A DNA stretch of 64,000 nt, taken from the NCBI GenBank assembly GCA_035695105.1, contig DASSEV010000021.1, forward strand, positions 47,456 through 111,455, read 5' to 3'. This document shows, in pieces, positions 34,103-43,180 of the stretch. How positions within the stretch are numbered: the stretch's first letter is position 1; every line of letters begins with the position of its first letter. The translations under genes and the position numbers were made by a program. The notes beneath the pieces were generated by a model. It made no database searches. It saw only the letters and a list, made by a program, of their open reading frames with translations, and had not been told where the DNA came from. This DNA comes from JAICYJ01 sp035695105. Lineage in GTDB: Bacteria; Actinomycetota; Thermoleophilia; Gaiellales; JAICJC01.

Positions 34103-36580
34103 ATGAGCATCGCAGTGGAGCCAGAGGCAACACGGCTCTCCGTCGCCGTGGGCGGCCGGGAGATCACGTTCGAGACCGGTGTGGTCGCAAAGCAGGCGCA
34201 CGGCGCCGTGCTGGTGAGCCAGGAGGGCACGGTGGTGCTGGCCACCGCCGTCGGCCGCACCGAGGGGCGCCCGGGAGCGGACTTCTTCCCGCTCACCGTG
34301 GACGTCGAGGAGAAGATGTACGCCGCCGGCAAGATCCCGGGCGGCTTTTTCAAGCGCGAGGGCCGCGCCGGTGAGAAGGCGATCCTGACCGCCCGCATGG
34401 TCGACCGGCCGATCCGGCCGCTGTGGCCGAAGGGCTACAAGAACGAGGTGCAGGTCGTCGTCACGACCTTCTCGGCCGACCAGGTGCACGGGCACGACAT
34501 CCTGGCGATGAACGGCGCGTCCGCCGCGCTGATGCTGTCGCCGCTGCCGTTCCTCGGCCCCGTCGGCGCGGTGCGCGTCGGCCGCCTGGACGGCCAGCTG
34601 ATGCTCAACCCGACGCTTGTCGAGCTGAAGGACTCCACGCTCGACCTGGTGGTCTGCGGCACGCCCGAGGCGATCACGATGGTCGAGGCGGGCGCCGAGG
34701 AGATCGACGAGGACACGCTGGTGGCCGCGCTCGAGATGGCGCACGACGCGATCAAGGAGATCTGCCGGGTGCAGATCGAGCTGGCGTCGCAGGCCGGACA
34801 GCCCAAGTGGTCGGACGGCGCCGTCACCGAGCGCCTGCGCTCGTCGCGGCTGGGCGAGCTCAGCCAGGCGATCCAGGAGGACGGCCTGGCCGCGCTGCAG
34901 CCGAAGGCGGACGCGGTCTTCCGCGAGGAGGCGCCCGAGATCTCAGGCGGCTCGACCGAGGCCGACATGCTCGAGCGCGTGCGGCTGCAGTTCGCCATCG
35001 ACGAGCTGGTCGTCGAGGCGCGCGACAACGCCGTCTACCCGAAGGTCAAGGAGCAGTTCGGCGACGCCGTCCGCGCGCTGTCGGACGCCGAGCAGGACTC
35101 CAAGGAGCTGAAGTCGGCGAAGCGCGCAGCGCTGCTCGAGGACATCGAGCACAGCATCGATCTCGGCTTCCCCAGCCGCGGCGAGCCCGACAACCAGGGC
35201 GTCGCCCACCTCGACCCGCTGGCGCGCGCGGCCGTCGGCTCTGCCACCGACCGGCTCTACAAGGAGATCGTCCGCAGCAAGATCGCGGTCGACAAGCGCC
35301 GGCCCGACGGCCGTTCCGAGACCGAGATCCGGCCGATCTGGTGCGACGTCTCCGTCATGCCGCGGACGCACGGCTCGGCGCTCTTCACCCGCGGCCAGAC
35401 CCAGGCGCTGACCTTGTGCACCCTGGGCACCGGCAAGGAGGAGCAGCGCATCGACGACCTCTCGCTGGACGAGACCAAGCGCTACATCCACCACTACAAC
35501 TTCCCGCCGTTCTCGGTGGGCGAGACCGGCTTCATGCGAGGGCCGAAGCGGCGCGACATCGGCCACGGCGCCCTCGCGGAGCGGGCGCTCGTGCCGGTGA
35601 TCCCGAGCGCGGACGACTTCCCGTACACGCTGCGGGTGGTCTCCGAGATCCTCGAGTCGAACGGCTCCTCGTCGATGGCGTCGGTCTGCGGATCGACCCT
35701 GTCGCTGATGGACGCCGGCGTGCCGATCAAGGCGCCGGTGGCGGGCATCGCCATGGGCCTGATCAAGGAGGGTGACAGCCACGTCATCCTGACCGACATC
35801 CAGGGCGCCGAGGACCACCTCGGTGACATGGACTTCAAGGTCGCTGGCACCGAGGCGGGCGTGACGGCCCTCCAGATGGACATCAAGATCACGGGCGTCA
35901 CCATGGAGATCCTGCGCACGGCGCTCGCGCAGGCCCGCGATGCCCGGCTGTTCATCCTGGACGCCATGCGCGAGGCCATCTCGACGCCCCGCGAGCAGGT
36001 GGCGGCCCATGCGCCTCGGATCATCTCGACCAAGATCCATCCCGACTACATCGGCATGGTGATCGGCAAGGGCGGCGAGACGATCCGCTCGCTCGAGGCC
36101 GACTACGAGGTGCAGATCGACATCGAGGAGGACGGCACGATCCGCATCTACGGCACCAACGGCGAGCTGGCCGAGGCCGCGCGGCGCGAGATCGAGTCGA
36201 TGACCAAGGACATCGAGGTCGGCGACGAGTACGACGATGCCGAGGTGGTCAAGCTGGCCGACTTCGGCGCCTTCGTCTCGCTCCGCAAGGGCGTCGACGG
36301 CCTCCTGCACGTCAGCCGCATCCTGCCCAAGGGCAACCGGCTGGCGTCCGCCGAGCAGGTGCTCGCCCGCGGCGACAAGGTGAAGGTGACCGTGGTCGAG
36401 GTCGACAAGGACCGCGGCCGGATCGGCCTGACCCTGGTGGCCAAGAAGACCGACGAGGGCGGCGAGATCACGCCGGAGGAGCTGGTCGCCGTGGCCGAGG
36501 CGAATCCCGCACCCGAGCGCTCCGAGGGCGACCGGCCCCGGCGCGACCGGGACCGCGGGCGCGACCGCGGACGGCGCTAG
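34103..36580 (+). CDS. pnp: polyribonucleotide nucleotidyltransferase (PNPase)
   Basis: The 825-residue exoribonuclease degrades RNA 3' to 5' with phosphate and can add tails. Two RNase PH domains (the first from about residue 15, the second from about 360 with RPIWCDVSVMPRTHGSALFTRGQT), an intervening helical domain, then KH (IGKGGETIRSL) and S1 (GDEYDDAEVVKLADFGAFVSL) domains are all present. A basic Arg/Asp tail ends the protein. ATG 34103 gives the conserved N-terminus; an upstream ATG at 34058 lies between rpsO and pnp and is less likely. Confidence 0.97.
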   Translation: MSIAVEPEATRLSVAVGGREITFETGVVAKQAHGAVLVSQEGTVVLATAVGRTEGRPGADFFPLTVDVEEKMYAAGKIPGGFFKREGRAGEKAILTARMVDRPIRPLWPKGYKNEVQVVVTTFSADQVHGHDILAMNGASAALMLSPLPFLGPVGAVRVGRLDGQLMLNPTLVELKDSTLDLVVCGTPEAITMVEAGAEEIDEDTLVAALEMAHDAIKEICRVQIELASQAGQPKWSDGAVTERLRSSRLGELSQAIQEDGLAALQPKADAVFREEAPEISGGSTEADMLERVRLQFAIDELVVEARDNAVYPKVKEQFGDAVRALSDAEQDSKELKSAKRAALLEDIEHSIDLGFPSRGEPDNQGVAHLDPLARAAVGSATDRLYKEIVRSKIAVDKRRPDGRSETEIRPIWCDVSVMPRTHGSALFTRGQTQALTLCTLGTGKEEQRIDDLSLDETKRYIHHYNFPPFSVGETGFMRGPKRRDIGHGALAERALVPVIPSADDFPYTLRVVSEILESNGSSSMASVCGSTLSLMDAGVPIKAPVAGIAMGLIKEGDSHVILTDIQGAEDHLGDMDFKVAGTEAGVTALQMDIKITGVTMEILRTALAQARDARLFILDAMREAISTPREQVAAHAPRIISTKIHPDYIGMVIGKGGETIRSLEADYEVQIDIEEDGTIRIYGTNGELAEAARREIESMTKDIEVGDEYDDAEVVKLADFGAFVSLRKGVDGLLHVSRILPKGNRLASAEQVLARGDKVKVTVVEVDKDRGRIGLTLVAKKTDEGGEITPEELVAVAEANPAPERSEGDRPRRDRDRGRDRGRR

Positions 36581-36585
36581 GGGAT

Positions 36586-36737
36586 GGGGTCAGGCCTCCG
36601 GCCTTGACCCGTGGATGAGGGCGCGTGGGTCGCGCTTCGGCGCGACCCACTCTCTCACTGATCCACCGGGTGGTGCCGGTCTAACGACCGGCGCGTGGCG
36701 CGAATCTTCAACGGGGTCAGGCCGGAGGCCTGACCCC
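36586..36737 (+). repeat. composite REPIN-like element after pnp
   Basis: Two copies of the GGGGTCAGGCC palindrome face each other at 36586-36610 (one extra T in the right arm) and 36713-36737 (perfect 11-base arms, GGA loop). The loops are reverse complements (TCC and GGA), so the copies are inverted relative to each other. Between them lie two more hairpins: 36625-36650, and GCCGGTC-TAAC-GACCGGC at 36675-36692; GTGGAT at 36611-36616 also pairs with ATCCAC at 36661-36666. A further GGGTCAG/CTGACCC pair lies at 36751-36774. Except for the M16 promoter, the 224-base gap is all of this type. Confidence 0.8.
36625..36650 (+). terminator. UUCG-capped hairpin, probable rpsO-pnp terminator
   Basis: GTGGGTCGCGC and GCGCGACCCAC form a perfect 11-bp stem closed by a C(UUCG)G tetraloop, 44 bases after the pnp stop codon. 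There is no U tract, so it would be an actinobacterial-type U-less terminator or a 3' stabiliser. It lies inside the composite repeat. Confidence 0.6.
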
Positions 36738-36790
36738 GATTTCCCGCTGCCTGACCCAAATGGGGGAGGGTCAGCGAACACCCCCACTGC

Positions 36791-36796
36791 TACAGT
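36791..36796 (+). promoter_or_regulatory. -10 element of the M16 peptidase gene (TACAGT)
   Basis: TACAGT ends eight bases before GTG 36805; no Shine-Dalgarno sequence lies between them, so the transcript is probably leaderless. Confidence 0.45.
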
Positions 36797-36804
36797 GCGC
36801 CGCA

Positions 36805-38091
36805 GTGCAGCGATACACCGTCACCACGCTCGACGGCGGAGAGCGAATCGTCACCGAGCGCGTGAGGTCGGTGCGCTCCGTGGCTCTCGGCATCTGGATC
36901 GGCGCCGGCTCGCGTGACGAGGCGGCCGGCCAGGCCGGCATCAGCCACTTCATCGAGCATCTCCTGTTCAAGGGGTCGGCCCGCTACTCAGGCGTGCAGA
37001 TCGCCCAGGTGTTCGACGGCCTCGGCGGCGAGCTGAACGCGGCGACGGCGAAGGAGTACACCGTGCTCTACGCGCGGGTGCTCGACGCCCACCTGGACAC
37101 CGCGCTCGACGTGATGAGCGACATGCTGCTTGCACCCACATTCGACGCCGGCGAGCTGGTCTCGGAGCGTGAGGTGGTGCTCGAGGAGATCGCGATGTAC
37201 GAGGACAGCTACCACGACCTCGCACACGACCTGATCGCCCAGGCGGTGTTCGGTGACCATCCCCTCGGCCGGCCGGTGATCGGCACCGCGGACGCGGTCA
37301 CCGCCACCACGCCGGCGATGGTGCGCGAGTACCATGAGAACCGCTACGTCGGCCCGAACATCGTCATCGCAGCGGCGGGCAACGTGGAGCACGAGCCGCT
37401 CGTCCACGCGATCCAGCAGCGGTTCGACAGCTACGCGAAGCTGCCCGATCCGAGCGCAGGCGTGCGTCCCGTCTGGATCGGCGAGTCCCAGCCGCGGACG
37501 GTGTTCCAGGCCAAGGCCTCGGAGCAGTACCACGTCTGCCTGGGCGGGATCGGATTGCAGCGCTCCGACCGCCGCCGATTCGCCGCCTCGCTGCTCGACT
37601 CGATGCTGGGCGGCTCGGCGTCCTCCAGGCTGTTCCAGGAGATCCGTGAGAAGCGCGGCATGGCGTACTCCGTCTACACCTTCGGCGCGCAGTACGCGGA
37701 CACCGGCATGGTCGGAGTCTACGTCGGTACCCGCGAGGATAACCTCGCGGAGTGTGTGCGCATCACCGCCGACCAGCTCACCCGGATCGGCACGGGCGAC
37801 ATCACGCCCGAGGAGCTGGAGCGGGCGAAGGAGAACCTGAAGGGCCGGATCATGCTCTCGATGGAGTCGACATCGAATCGCGCCAGCCGCCTCGGCAAGT
37901 CGGTGCTGACCGACACGGAGCTGCTCTCGCTCGACCGCATCTGCGCCGAGATCGATTCCGTCGAGGCCGACGCGATCGCCTCGCTGGCCCGCCAGCTGTT
38001 CGCGCCCGAGCGGCTCTCGGTGGCGGGCATCGGGCCCGACGAGGACCGGTTCCGCGACGCCGTCGGGCTGCTCAGCCCTGCCCTCAGCTGA
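36805..38091 (+). CDS. M16 family zinc metallopeptidase (processing peptidase-like)
   Basis: The 428-residue protein carries the inverted zinc motif HFIEH near residues 50-54 and the distal Glu in SEREVVLEEIAMYED, so the active half is intact. The C-terminal half has the M16_C domain with MLGGSASSRLFQEIREKRGMAYSVYTF. It resembles mitochondrial processing peptidase beta and Bacillus MlpA/YmxG, whose gene also follows pnp. Substrate unknown. GTG 36805 is chosen because it is eight bases after a -10 hexamer and keeps the domain start. Confidence 0.9.
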   Translation: MQRYTVTTLDGGERIVTERVRSVRSVALGIWIGAGSRDEAAGQAGISHFIEHLLFKGSARYSGVQIAQVFDGLGGELNAATAKEYTVLYARVLDAHLDTALDVMSDMLLAPTFDAGELVSEREVVLEEIAMYEDSYHDLAHDLIAQAVFGDHPLGRPVIGTADAVTATTPAMVREYHENRYVGPNIVIAAAGNVEHEPLVHAIQQRFDSYAKLPDPSAGVRPVWIGESQPRTVFQAKASEQYHVCLGGIGLQRSDRRRFAASLLDSMLGGSASSRLFQEIREKRGMAYSVYTFGAQYADTGMVGVYVGTREDNLAECVRITADQLTRIGTGDITPEELERAKENLKGRIMLSMESTSNRASRLGKSVLTDTELLSLDRICAEIDSVEADAIASLARQLFAPERLSVAGIGPDEDRFRDAVGLLSPALS

Positions 38092-38092
38092 G

Positions 38093-38098
38093 TAGGAT
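38093..38098 (+). promoter_or_regulatory. -10 element of dapB-ppk2 (TAGGAT)
   Basis: TAGGAT ends six bases before ATG 38105 without a Shine-Dalgarno sequence, predicting a leaderless dapB mRNA. Confidence 0.45.
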
Positions 38099-38104
38099 CA
38101 GCGG

Positions 38105-38782
38105 ATGATCCGCGTGATCCTGTCCGGCGCCACCGGCAAGGTGGGGCAAGCGCTGCTTCCCGCCATCGAGGCGGCCGACGACCTCGAGCTCGCCGCCGCC
38201 GCCGCGCCGTCCCTCGGCATCGGCCTCGACTTGGCGCTCGAGCAGTCGCCGGCCGATGTCGTCGTCGATTTCACCGCGCCGGAGTTCGCCGCGGAGGGCT
38301 GCCGGCTCTGCATCGAGGCCGGCGTCCCGCTCGTGCTCGGCACCACCGGCGTGGACGAGGGATCGCTGCGCCGGCTGGGCGAGGACGCTGCGGCCGCAGG
38401 GGTGCCGCTCTTCCATGCGGCCAACTTCGCGATCGGGGCGGTGCTGATGATGCGCTTCGCCGAGGAAGCGAGCCGGCGGCTGCCGGCGGCCGAGATCGTG
38501 GAGCTGCACGCCGACACCAAGCGCGACGCTCCGTCTGGCACCTCGCGGGCGACGGCGGCGCGGATGGCAGGCGACGTGCCCATCCACAGCGTCCGCCTGC
38601 CCGGACTGGTCGCCCACCAGGAGGTGATCCTGGGCGGGCCGGGGGAGACGCTGACGATCCGCCACGACACGACGTCGCGCGAGGCGTTCTCGCCCGGCGT
38701 GCTGCTCGCCGTCCGCACCGTCCGCGACCTGCCGCCCGGCCTCACCGTCGGGCTGGAGATCCTGCTCGCACGGTCGGCATGA
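38105..38782 (+). CDS. dapB: 4-hydroxy-tetrahydrodipicolinate reductase
   Basis: The 225-residue enzyme performs the NAD(P)H reduction step of lysine/diaminopimelate synthesis. The nucleotide loop is LSGATGKVGQALL near 6-18; DFTAPEF and GTTGVDE follow. The catalytic signature reads ELHADTKRDAPSGT, keeping the His and the Lys four residues later. It is shorter than the 245-270 residues of most homologues, mainly through a trimmed N-terminal domain. dapA lies 1.8 kb away; dapF and dapL are at the right end of the window. Confidence 0.93.
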   Translation: MIRVILSGATGKVGQALLPAIEAADDLELAAAAAPSLGIGLDLALEQSPADVVVDFTAPEFAAEGCRLCIEAGVPLVLGTTGVDEGSLRRLGEDAAAAGVPLFHAANFAIGAVLMMRFAEEASRRLPAAEIVELHADTKRDAPSGTSRATAARMAGDVPIHSVRLPGLVAHQEVILGGPGETLTIRHDTTSREAFSPGVLLAVRTVRDLPPGLTVGLEILLARSA

Positions 38783-39675
38783 AGCTGCCGCGTGCGGTGA
38801 TCGACGAGCTGATCGTCGAGCCGGGGACGCCGGCCGGGCTGCGCGGTCGCAGCACGGCGCGTACGGACGCCGACTGGCTGGGCGACCGTTCGGCCGACAT
38901 CGCCGACCGCGAGCTGGAGGCGTTCCGCCACGCCCTCGGCGAGGCCCAGCAGCGCATCTACGCGAGCGGGACGTGGTCGATGCTGCTGATCCTGCAGGCG
39001 CTGGACGCGGCCGGCAAGGACGGCACCATCAAGCACGTCATGTCCGGGCTGAACCCACAGGGCTGCAGGGTTGCGTCCTTCAAGCAGCCGTCGCCGGAGG
39101 AGCTGCGCCACGACTTCCTCTGGCGCTGCTCGCGCGAGCTGCCGGGCAGCGGCGAGATCGGCATCTTCAACCGGTCGTACTACGAGGAGGTGCTGGTCGT
39201 CCGCGTGCATCCGGATCTGCTCGGGGACGAGCACAGGCCGCCCGAGCTCGCGAAGGGCGACGAGCTGTGGAGCGAGCGGTTCGAGGACATCAATGCCTTC
39301 GAGCGTCACCTGGTGCGCAATGGCACGCGCGTCGTGAAGGTGTTCCTGCATGTCTCGCGCGGGGAGCAGCGCCGGCGCTTTCTCGCACGGCTGGACGATC
39401 CGGCGAAGCACTGGAAGTTCTCGGCGGCGGACGTGCGCGAGCGCGAGTACTTCGACGAGTACCGCGACGCATACGAGGCCGCGCTCACCGCGACGTCGAC
39501 GGAGTGGGCGCCGTGGTTCGTGGTGCCGGCCGACCACAAGCACCGCGCACGGGCGCTGGTGGGAGGCATCCTGGTCGATGCGGTCGACGCCCTCGATCTG
39601 CGGCTCCCGAAGCTCTCGGCCGAGGAGCGTCGCGAGCTGGAGCAGGCCCGGCGCTCGCTCGGCGACGAAGCCTAG
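38779..39675 (+). CDS. ppk2: polyphosphate kinase 2 family phosphotransferase
   Basis: The 298-residue protein is a PPK2 enzyme that moves phosphate between polyphosphate and nucleotides. Walker A is LQALDAAGKDGTIKH near 71-85, lid residues lie in PSPEELRHDFLWR, and Walker B is FNRSYYEEVLVVRVHP near 130. The single-domain length and sequence fit the polyphosphate:AMP or ADP phosphotransferase groups rather than GDP-making PPK2; the precise class is uncertain. It overlaps dapB by four bases (ATGA) and converges on the next gene with a shared CTAG stop. Confidence 0.88.
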   Translation: MKLPRAVIDELIVEPGTPAGLRGRSTARTDADWLGDRSADIADRELEAFRHALGEAQQRIYASGTWSMLLILQALDAAGKDGTIKHVMSGLNPQGCRVASFKQPSPEELRHDFLWRCSRELPGSGEIGIFNRSYYEEVLVVRVHPDLLGDEHRPPELAKGDELWSERFEDINAFERHLVRNGTRVVKVFLHVSRGEQRRRFLARLDDPAKHWKFSAADVREREYFDEYRDAYEAALTATSTEWAPWFVVPADHKHRARALVGGILVDAVDALDLRLPKLSAEERRELEQARRSLGDEA

Positions 39676-40088
39676 GGCAGCATCCGGTCGAGCGCGAACA
39701 CGGGGAACTTCCGGTCGGTCTTCTGCTCGTACTCGGCAAACCGCGGCTTGGTCTCGACCAGCGCCCGCCAGGCGGCGTCGCGCTCCGATCCGCGCAGCTC
39801 GCGGGCACGCGCCCGGTACGTCCCCGTGCCCTGCTCGACGGTCACGTCGGGATTCGCCAGCAGGTTGAAGTACCACGCGGGATGGCCGGGCGAGCCGCCC
39901 CGCGTCGCATAGATGTGCGGTACGCCGCCGATCTCCAAGAACTCGAGCGGCAGGGTCATCTCGCGGCCGCTCTTCGCGCCGTGCATGGTCACGAGCACGA
40001 GCGTCGAGTCCGGGTAGGGCCGCGACACCACACCGCCGTTTGCGCGGAACTCGTCGATGATGCCCTGGTTGAAGCTCGTCTCGGGCAT
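39672..40088 (-). CDS. deazaflavin (F420)-dependent nitroreductase family protein
   Basis: The 138-residue protein has the split beta-barrel pattern of the Ddn family: TLVLVTMHGAKSGREMTLPLEF, YATRGGSPGHPAWYFNLLANPDVTV, and the ending FAEYEQKTDRKFPVFALDR. Members use F420H2 to reduce quinones, nitro compounds and related acceptors, so the host probably makes F420. The substrate is unknown. ATG 40088 overlaps the MOSC gene stop (TGATG), so the two are co-translated. Confidence 0.85.
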   Translation of the reverse strand: MPETSFNQGIIDEFRANGGVVSRPYPDSTLVLVTMHGAKSGREMTLPLEFLEIGGVPHIYATRGGSPGHPAWYFNLLANPDVTVEQGTGTYRARARELRGSERDAAWRALVETKPRFAEYEQKTDRKFPVFALDRMLP

Positions 40089-40543
40089 CAGGCGGCCGTG
40101 ACCCGGTCGCCGACGGAGAGCGTCCCGCCGTCCAGGATGTCCGCGCGCAGGCCGCCACGGTGCACCAGCACCTTGATGGTGTCCGTGCGCCCGAGCATCC
40201 CCTGCAAGTGCAGGCACGGCTCGCACAGCTCGACGCCGCGGCAGCGGACGCTGCCCACCTGGAACTCCTCGCCGACCAGGTCGTTCAGGCGGATGCCGCG
40301 CGTGACCAGCTGCCGGCGCGAGCGGCCGCCGCGCAGGTCGAGGTCGTGCTCCTCGAGCACCGCCTCGATCACCTCGGCCTCGATCAGCGTCAGCGCGTTG
40401 CCGCTGCCGATCCACCGGTCGGGCGGCGACAGGTTGCGGTCACCCTCGAGCCCGCGCCCCGCGTACGCCTCCACCGCATCCACGGTGAAGGTGGCGGCGC
40501 CCTCCGCCGGCGCCAGGAAGATCTGCTCGACCGTGCCCGTCAT
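40088..40543 (-). CDS. MOSC domain protein
   Basis: The 151-residue protein is a stand-alone MOSC domain, the sulfur-carrier fold of molybdenum cofactor sulfurases and YiiM. AYAGRGLEGDRN near residue 30 and GVELCEPCLHLQG near 107 with Cys residues are the family hallmarks. ATG 40543 is preferred over an upstream GTG at 40555 because a TAGTGT -10 (plus-strand 40552-40557) ends eight bases before it. The substrate is not known. Confidence 0.85.
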   Translation of the reverse strand: MTGTVEQIFLAPAEGAATFTVDAVEAYAGRGLEGDRNLSPPDRWIGSGNALTLIEAEVIEAVLEEHDLDLRGGRSRRQLVTRGIRLNDLVGEEFQVGSVRCRGVELCEPCLHLQGMLGRTDTIKVLVHRGGLRADILDGGTLSVGDRVTAA

Positions 40544-40551
40544 CGCGGCGA

Positions 40552-40557
40552 ACACTA
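40552..40557 (-). promoter_or_regulatory. -10 element of the MOSC-nitroreductase pair (TAGTGT)
   Basis: On the minus strand TAGTGT lies eight bases before ATG 40543. The dapA promoter faces away from it about 35 bases further on, so both promoters share this short divergent region. Confidence 0.4.
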
Positions 40558-40592
40558 CCGCCGTGCCCGGAGGATTCGCCCGGGGAACGGAG

Positions 40593-40598
40593 TAGAAT
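40593..40598 (+). promoter_or_regulatory. -10 element of dapA-rnj (TAGAAT)
   Basis: TAGAAT is four bases before ATG 40603 and seven before ATG 40606. A leaderless transcript would most naturally begin at the second ATG. Confidence 0.5.
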
Positions 40599-40602
40599 CG
40601 GG

Positions 40603-41505
40603 ATGATGAACCGGCCCCCGCTCGGAGAGCTGCTGACCGCGATGGTGACGCCGTTCGCGGCCGACGGCACGGTCAGCCACGACGCCGCCCGGCGGCTGGC
40701 GCGCCACCTGGTCGACAGCGGCTCCGACGGCTTGGTGGTGTGCGGGACGACGGGCGAGGGCCCGACCGTCAACGACCGCGAGAAGCTCGACCTGTTCGAG
40801 ACCGTCGTGGCCGAGATCGGGTCGTCCGCGACCGTCGTGGCCAACACCGGCACGTACGACACGCATCACTCGGTCGCCCTCACGCGCTCGGCACTGGCCG
40901 CCGGCGTGGATGGCTTCCTGGTCGTCACGCCGTACTACAACAAGCCGCCGGTCGAGGGGATCGTGCGGCATTTCCAGGCCATCGCCGACGCCGCGGAGGG
41001 CCGGCCGGTGATCGTCTACAACATCCCTTCGCGCGTCATCATCAATCTCGAGCCGCCGGTGCTCGAGCGCCTGGCCGAGATCCCGAACGTGGTCGCCGTC
41101 AAGCAGGCGACGCCCGACCTCGATCAGGCCAGGGCGATCGTCCACCACGGCGGCCTGCAGCTCTATGCAGGCAACGACGACCTGCTCGGCCCCTTCCTCA
41201 AGCTGGGCGGTGTGGGCGGGATCTGCGTTGCCTCACACCTCGCCGGCCCGCGCATGCGCGAGATGGTCGCGGCCGCGGCGGCGGGCGACGCCGAGCGGAT
41301 CGACGAGATCGACCACGAGCTCGCGCCGCTGCTCGAGGCGCTTGCCGTCACGACCAATCCAATTCCGCTGAAAGCCGCTCTGAACCTGCTCGGCCACGAC
41401 GTGGGCGGCCTGCGCCTCCCGCTCGTGGAGGCCGACGACCGGCAGACCGCGACGATCCAGGCCGCCCTCGAGGTGGCCGGGCTGCTTCCGATCGCGGCAG
41501 CGTGA
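40603..41505 (+). CDS. dapA: 4-hydroxy-tetrahydrodipicolinate synthase
   Basis: The 300-residue aldolase condenses pyruvate and aspartate semialdehyde at the start of the diaminopimelate pathway. CGTTGEGPT holds the GTTGE motif near 46, Tyr lies in VYNIPSRV near 139, and the Schiff-base Lys in VVAVKQAT near 167. The two consecutive ATG codons differ by one residue. rnj follows with a GTGA overlap, an association seen widely in Gram-positive bacteria. Confidence 0.95.
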   Translation: MMNRPPLGELLTAMVTPFAADGTVSHDAARRLARHLVDSGSDGLVVCGTTGEGPTVNDREKLDLFETVVAEIGSSATVVANTGTYDTHHSVALTRSALAAGVDGFLVVTPYYNKPPVEGIVRHFQAIADAAEGRPVIVYNIPSRVIINLEPPVLERLAEIPNVVAVKQATPDLDQARAIVHHGGLQLYAGNDDLLGPFLKLGGVGGICVASHLAGPRMREMVAAAAAGDAERIDEIDHELAPLLEALAVTTNPIPLKAALNLLGHDVGGLRLPLVEADDRQTATIQAALEVAGLLPIAAA

Positions 41506-43178
41506 GCATGCGCGACCCGGTGCGGATCATCCCGCTCGGCGGGCTGGGCGAGGTTGGCAAGAACATGACCGTCGTCGAGGCGAACGGCGACCTGATCCTG
41601 ATCGACGCCGGCCTGACGTTTCCGAAGGCGGAGATGTTCGGCGTCGACCTGGTGCTCCCCGACTTCTCCTACGTCGTCGACAGGGCCGAGCGGCTGCGGG
41701 CGATCGTGCTCACGCATGGCCACGAGGACCACGTCGGAGCGCTGCCCTACCTGCTGCGCGAGACGGGGCCGGGGCCGGTGGTGTACGGGACACGCCTCAC
41801 GCTCGGGCTGGTCAAGTCGCGGCTCGACGAACACGGGCTGGGCGCCGAGACCGAGCTGGTGGAGGTGACGCCGGACGGGTCGCGCGTGCAGGTGGGCCCG
41901 TTCGAGACCGAGGTCGTGCGCGTGACGCACTCGATCCCCGACGCGGTGGCGGTCGTGCTGCACACCGATCACGGGCCGATCGTGCACACGGGCGACTTCA
42001 AGCTCGACATGACGCCGGTGGACGGCCGTCCCGTCGACATCGACCGGCTCCGGGCGCTGGGCGACGCGGGCGTGGCCCTGCTGATGTCCGACTCGACGAA
42101 CGCCGAGAATCCGGGCACGACGCCCTCGGAGATGACGGTCGGCCCGAGCATGCGCAGGATCATCGGCGAGGCGCGGGGGCGGGTGATCGTCACCTCCTTC
42201 GCATCCCAGATCCACCGTCTGCAGCAGGTGATCGACGCGGCGGCGGCCAACGGCCGCAAGGTCTGCGTGATCGGCCGCTCGATGGTGCGCAACCTCAACA
42301 TCTCCCGCAACCTGGGCTATGCCGAGGTGGACGACGGCATCATGCTGAAGCCGCGCGACCTCGATTCGGTGCTCCCGCACGAGGTCGTGGTGCTCTGCAC
42401 CGGCAGCCAGGGCGAGCCACGCTCGGCGCTGACGCGCATGGCCCATGGCGACCATCCCGCGCTGCAGATCCATCCCACCGACACCGTCGTGATGTCGTCG
42501 AAGGCTGTGCCCGGCAACGAGGTGAACGTGGGGGAGACGGTCAACCGGCTGAACCGGATGGGCGCGACGGTGCTCACCGAGAACAATGCGTACGTGCACG
42601 TGTCGGGTCACGGCTCGGCGGAGGAGCTGCGCCGCATGCTCGAGCTGGTGCGGCCGCGGAACTTCCTCCCGGTACACGGCGAGTACCGGATGCTGCGCGC
42701 GCACGCGCGGATCGCCGAGGCGGCCGGCGTCCCGGAGCACGCCGTTCGCGTCGCCGACAACGGCATGGTGCTCGAGCTGGACGGCGACGGCCTGTTCGTC
42801 ACCGGCCACATCGAGACCGGCATGACGCTCGTGGACGGCTACTCGGTGGGCGACGTGCGGGACGAGGTGCTGCGTGACCGGCGTCGGCTGGCGAGCGACG
42901 GCGTGCTGATCGTGGTTGCCACGATCGCGGCCGGGAGCGCGGAGGTGGTGGTCGATCCGGAGGTGATCGCCCGTGGCTTCGAGATGCCCGACGGCGACGG
43001 GCAGGAGCTGCTCGACGCCTCGCGCGACGCCGTGGACGAGGTGCTCGAGCGATGCCTGGCGCAGCGCATGACGGAGCCGAACCTGCTCCAGCAGGAGCTG
43101 CACGACGCCCTGGCGCCCCTGGTGCACCGGATGACCGGCAAGCGGCCGATGGTGCTGCCCGTCGTCGTCGAGGTCTAG
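41502..43178 (+). CDS. rnj: ribonuclease J
   Basis: The 558-residue nuclease combines endonuclease and 5'-3' exonuclease activity in mRNA decay and rRNA maturation. The metallo-beta-lactamase motif HGHEDH is at 72-77, HTGDFKLDMTPVDG follows, and the beta-CASP domain includes MSDSTNAENPG, GSQGEPRSALTRM and HVSGHGS. The length matches Bacillus RNase J1 (555). The GTG overlapping the dapA stop is used; ATG 41508 two codons later is equally possible. A strong hairpin follows within three bases of the stop. Confidence 0.95.
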   Translation: MSMRDPVRIIPLGGLGEVGKNMTVVEANGDLILIDAGLTFPKAEMFGVDLVLPDFSYVVDRAERLRAIVLTHGHEDHVGALPYLLRETGPGPVVYGTRLTLGLVKSRLDEHGLGAETELVEVTPDGSRVQVGPFETEVVRVTHSIPDAVAVVLHTDHGPIVHTGDFKLDMTPVDGRPVDIDRLRALGDAGVALLMSDSTNAENPGTTPSEMTVGPSMRRIIGEARGRVIVTSFASQIHRLQQVIDAAAANGRKVCVIGRSMVRNLNISRNLGYAEVDDGIMLKPRDLDSVLPHEVVVLCTGSQGEPRSALTRMAHGDHPALQIHPTDTVVMSSKAVPGNEVNVGETVNRLNRMGATVLTENNAYVHVSGHGSAEELRRMLELVRPRNFLPVHGEYRMLRAHARIAEAAGVPEHAVRVADNGMVLELDGDGLFVTGHIETGMTLVDGYSVGDVRDEVLRDRRRLASDGVLIVVATIAAGSAEVVVDPEVIARGFEMPDGDGQELLDASRDAVDEVLERCLAQRMTEPNLLQQELHDALAPLVHRMTGKRPMVLPVVVEV

Positions 43179-43180
43179 AA

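Noticed and set aside
38500..38550. Loss of the double-His signature in DapB (HADTK)
   Set aside because: The catalytic His and the Lys four residues later are both present; the second His is not essential.
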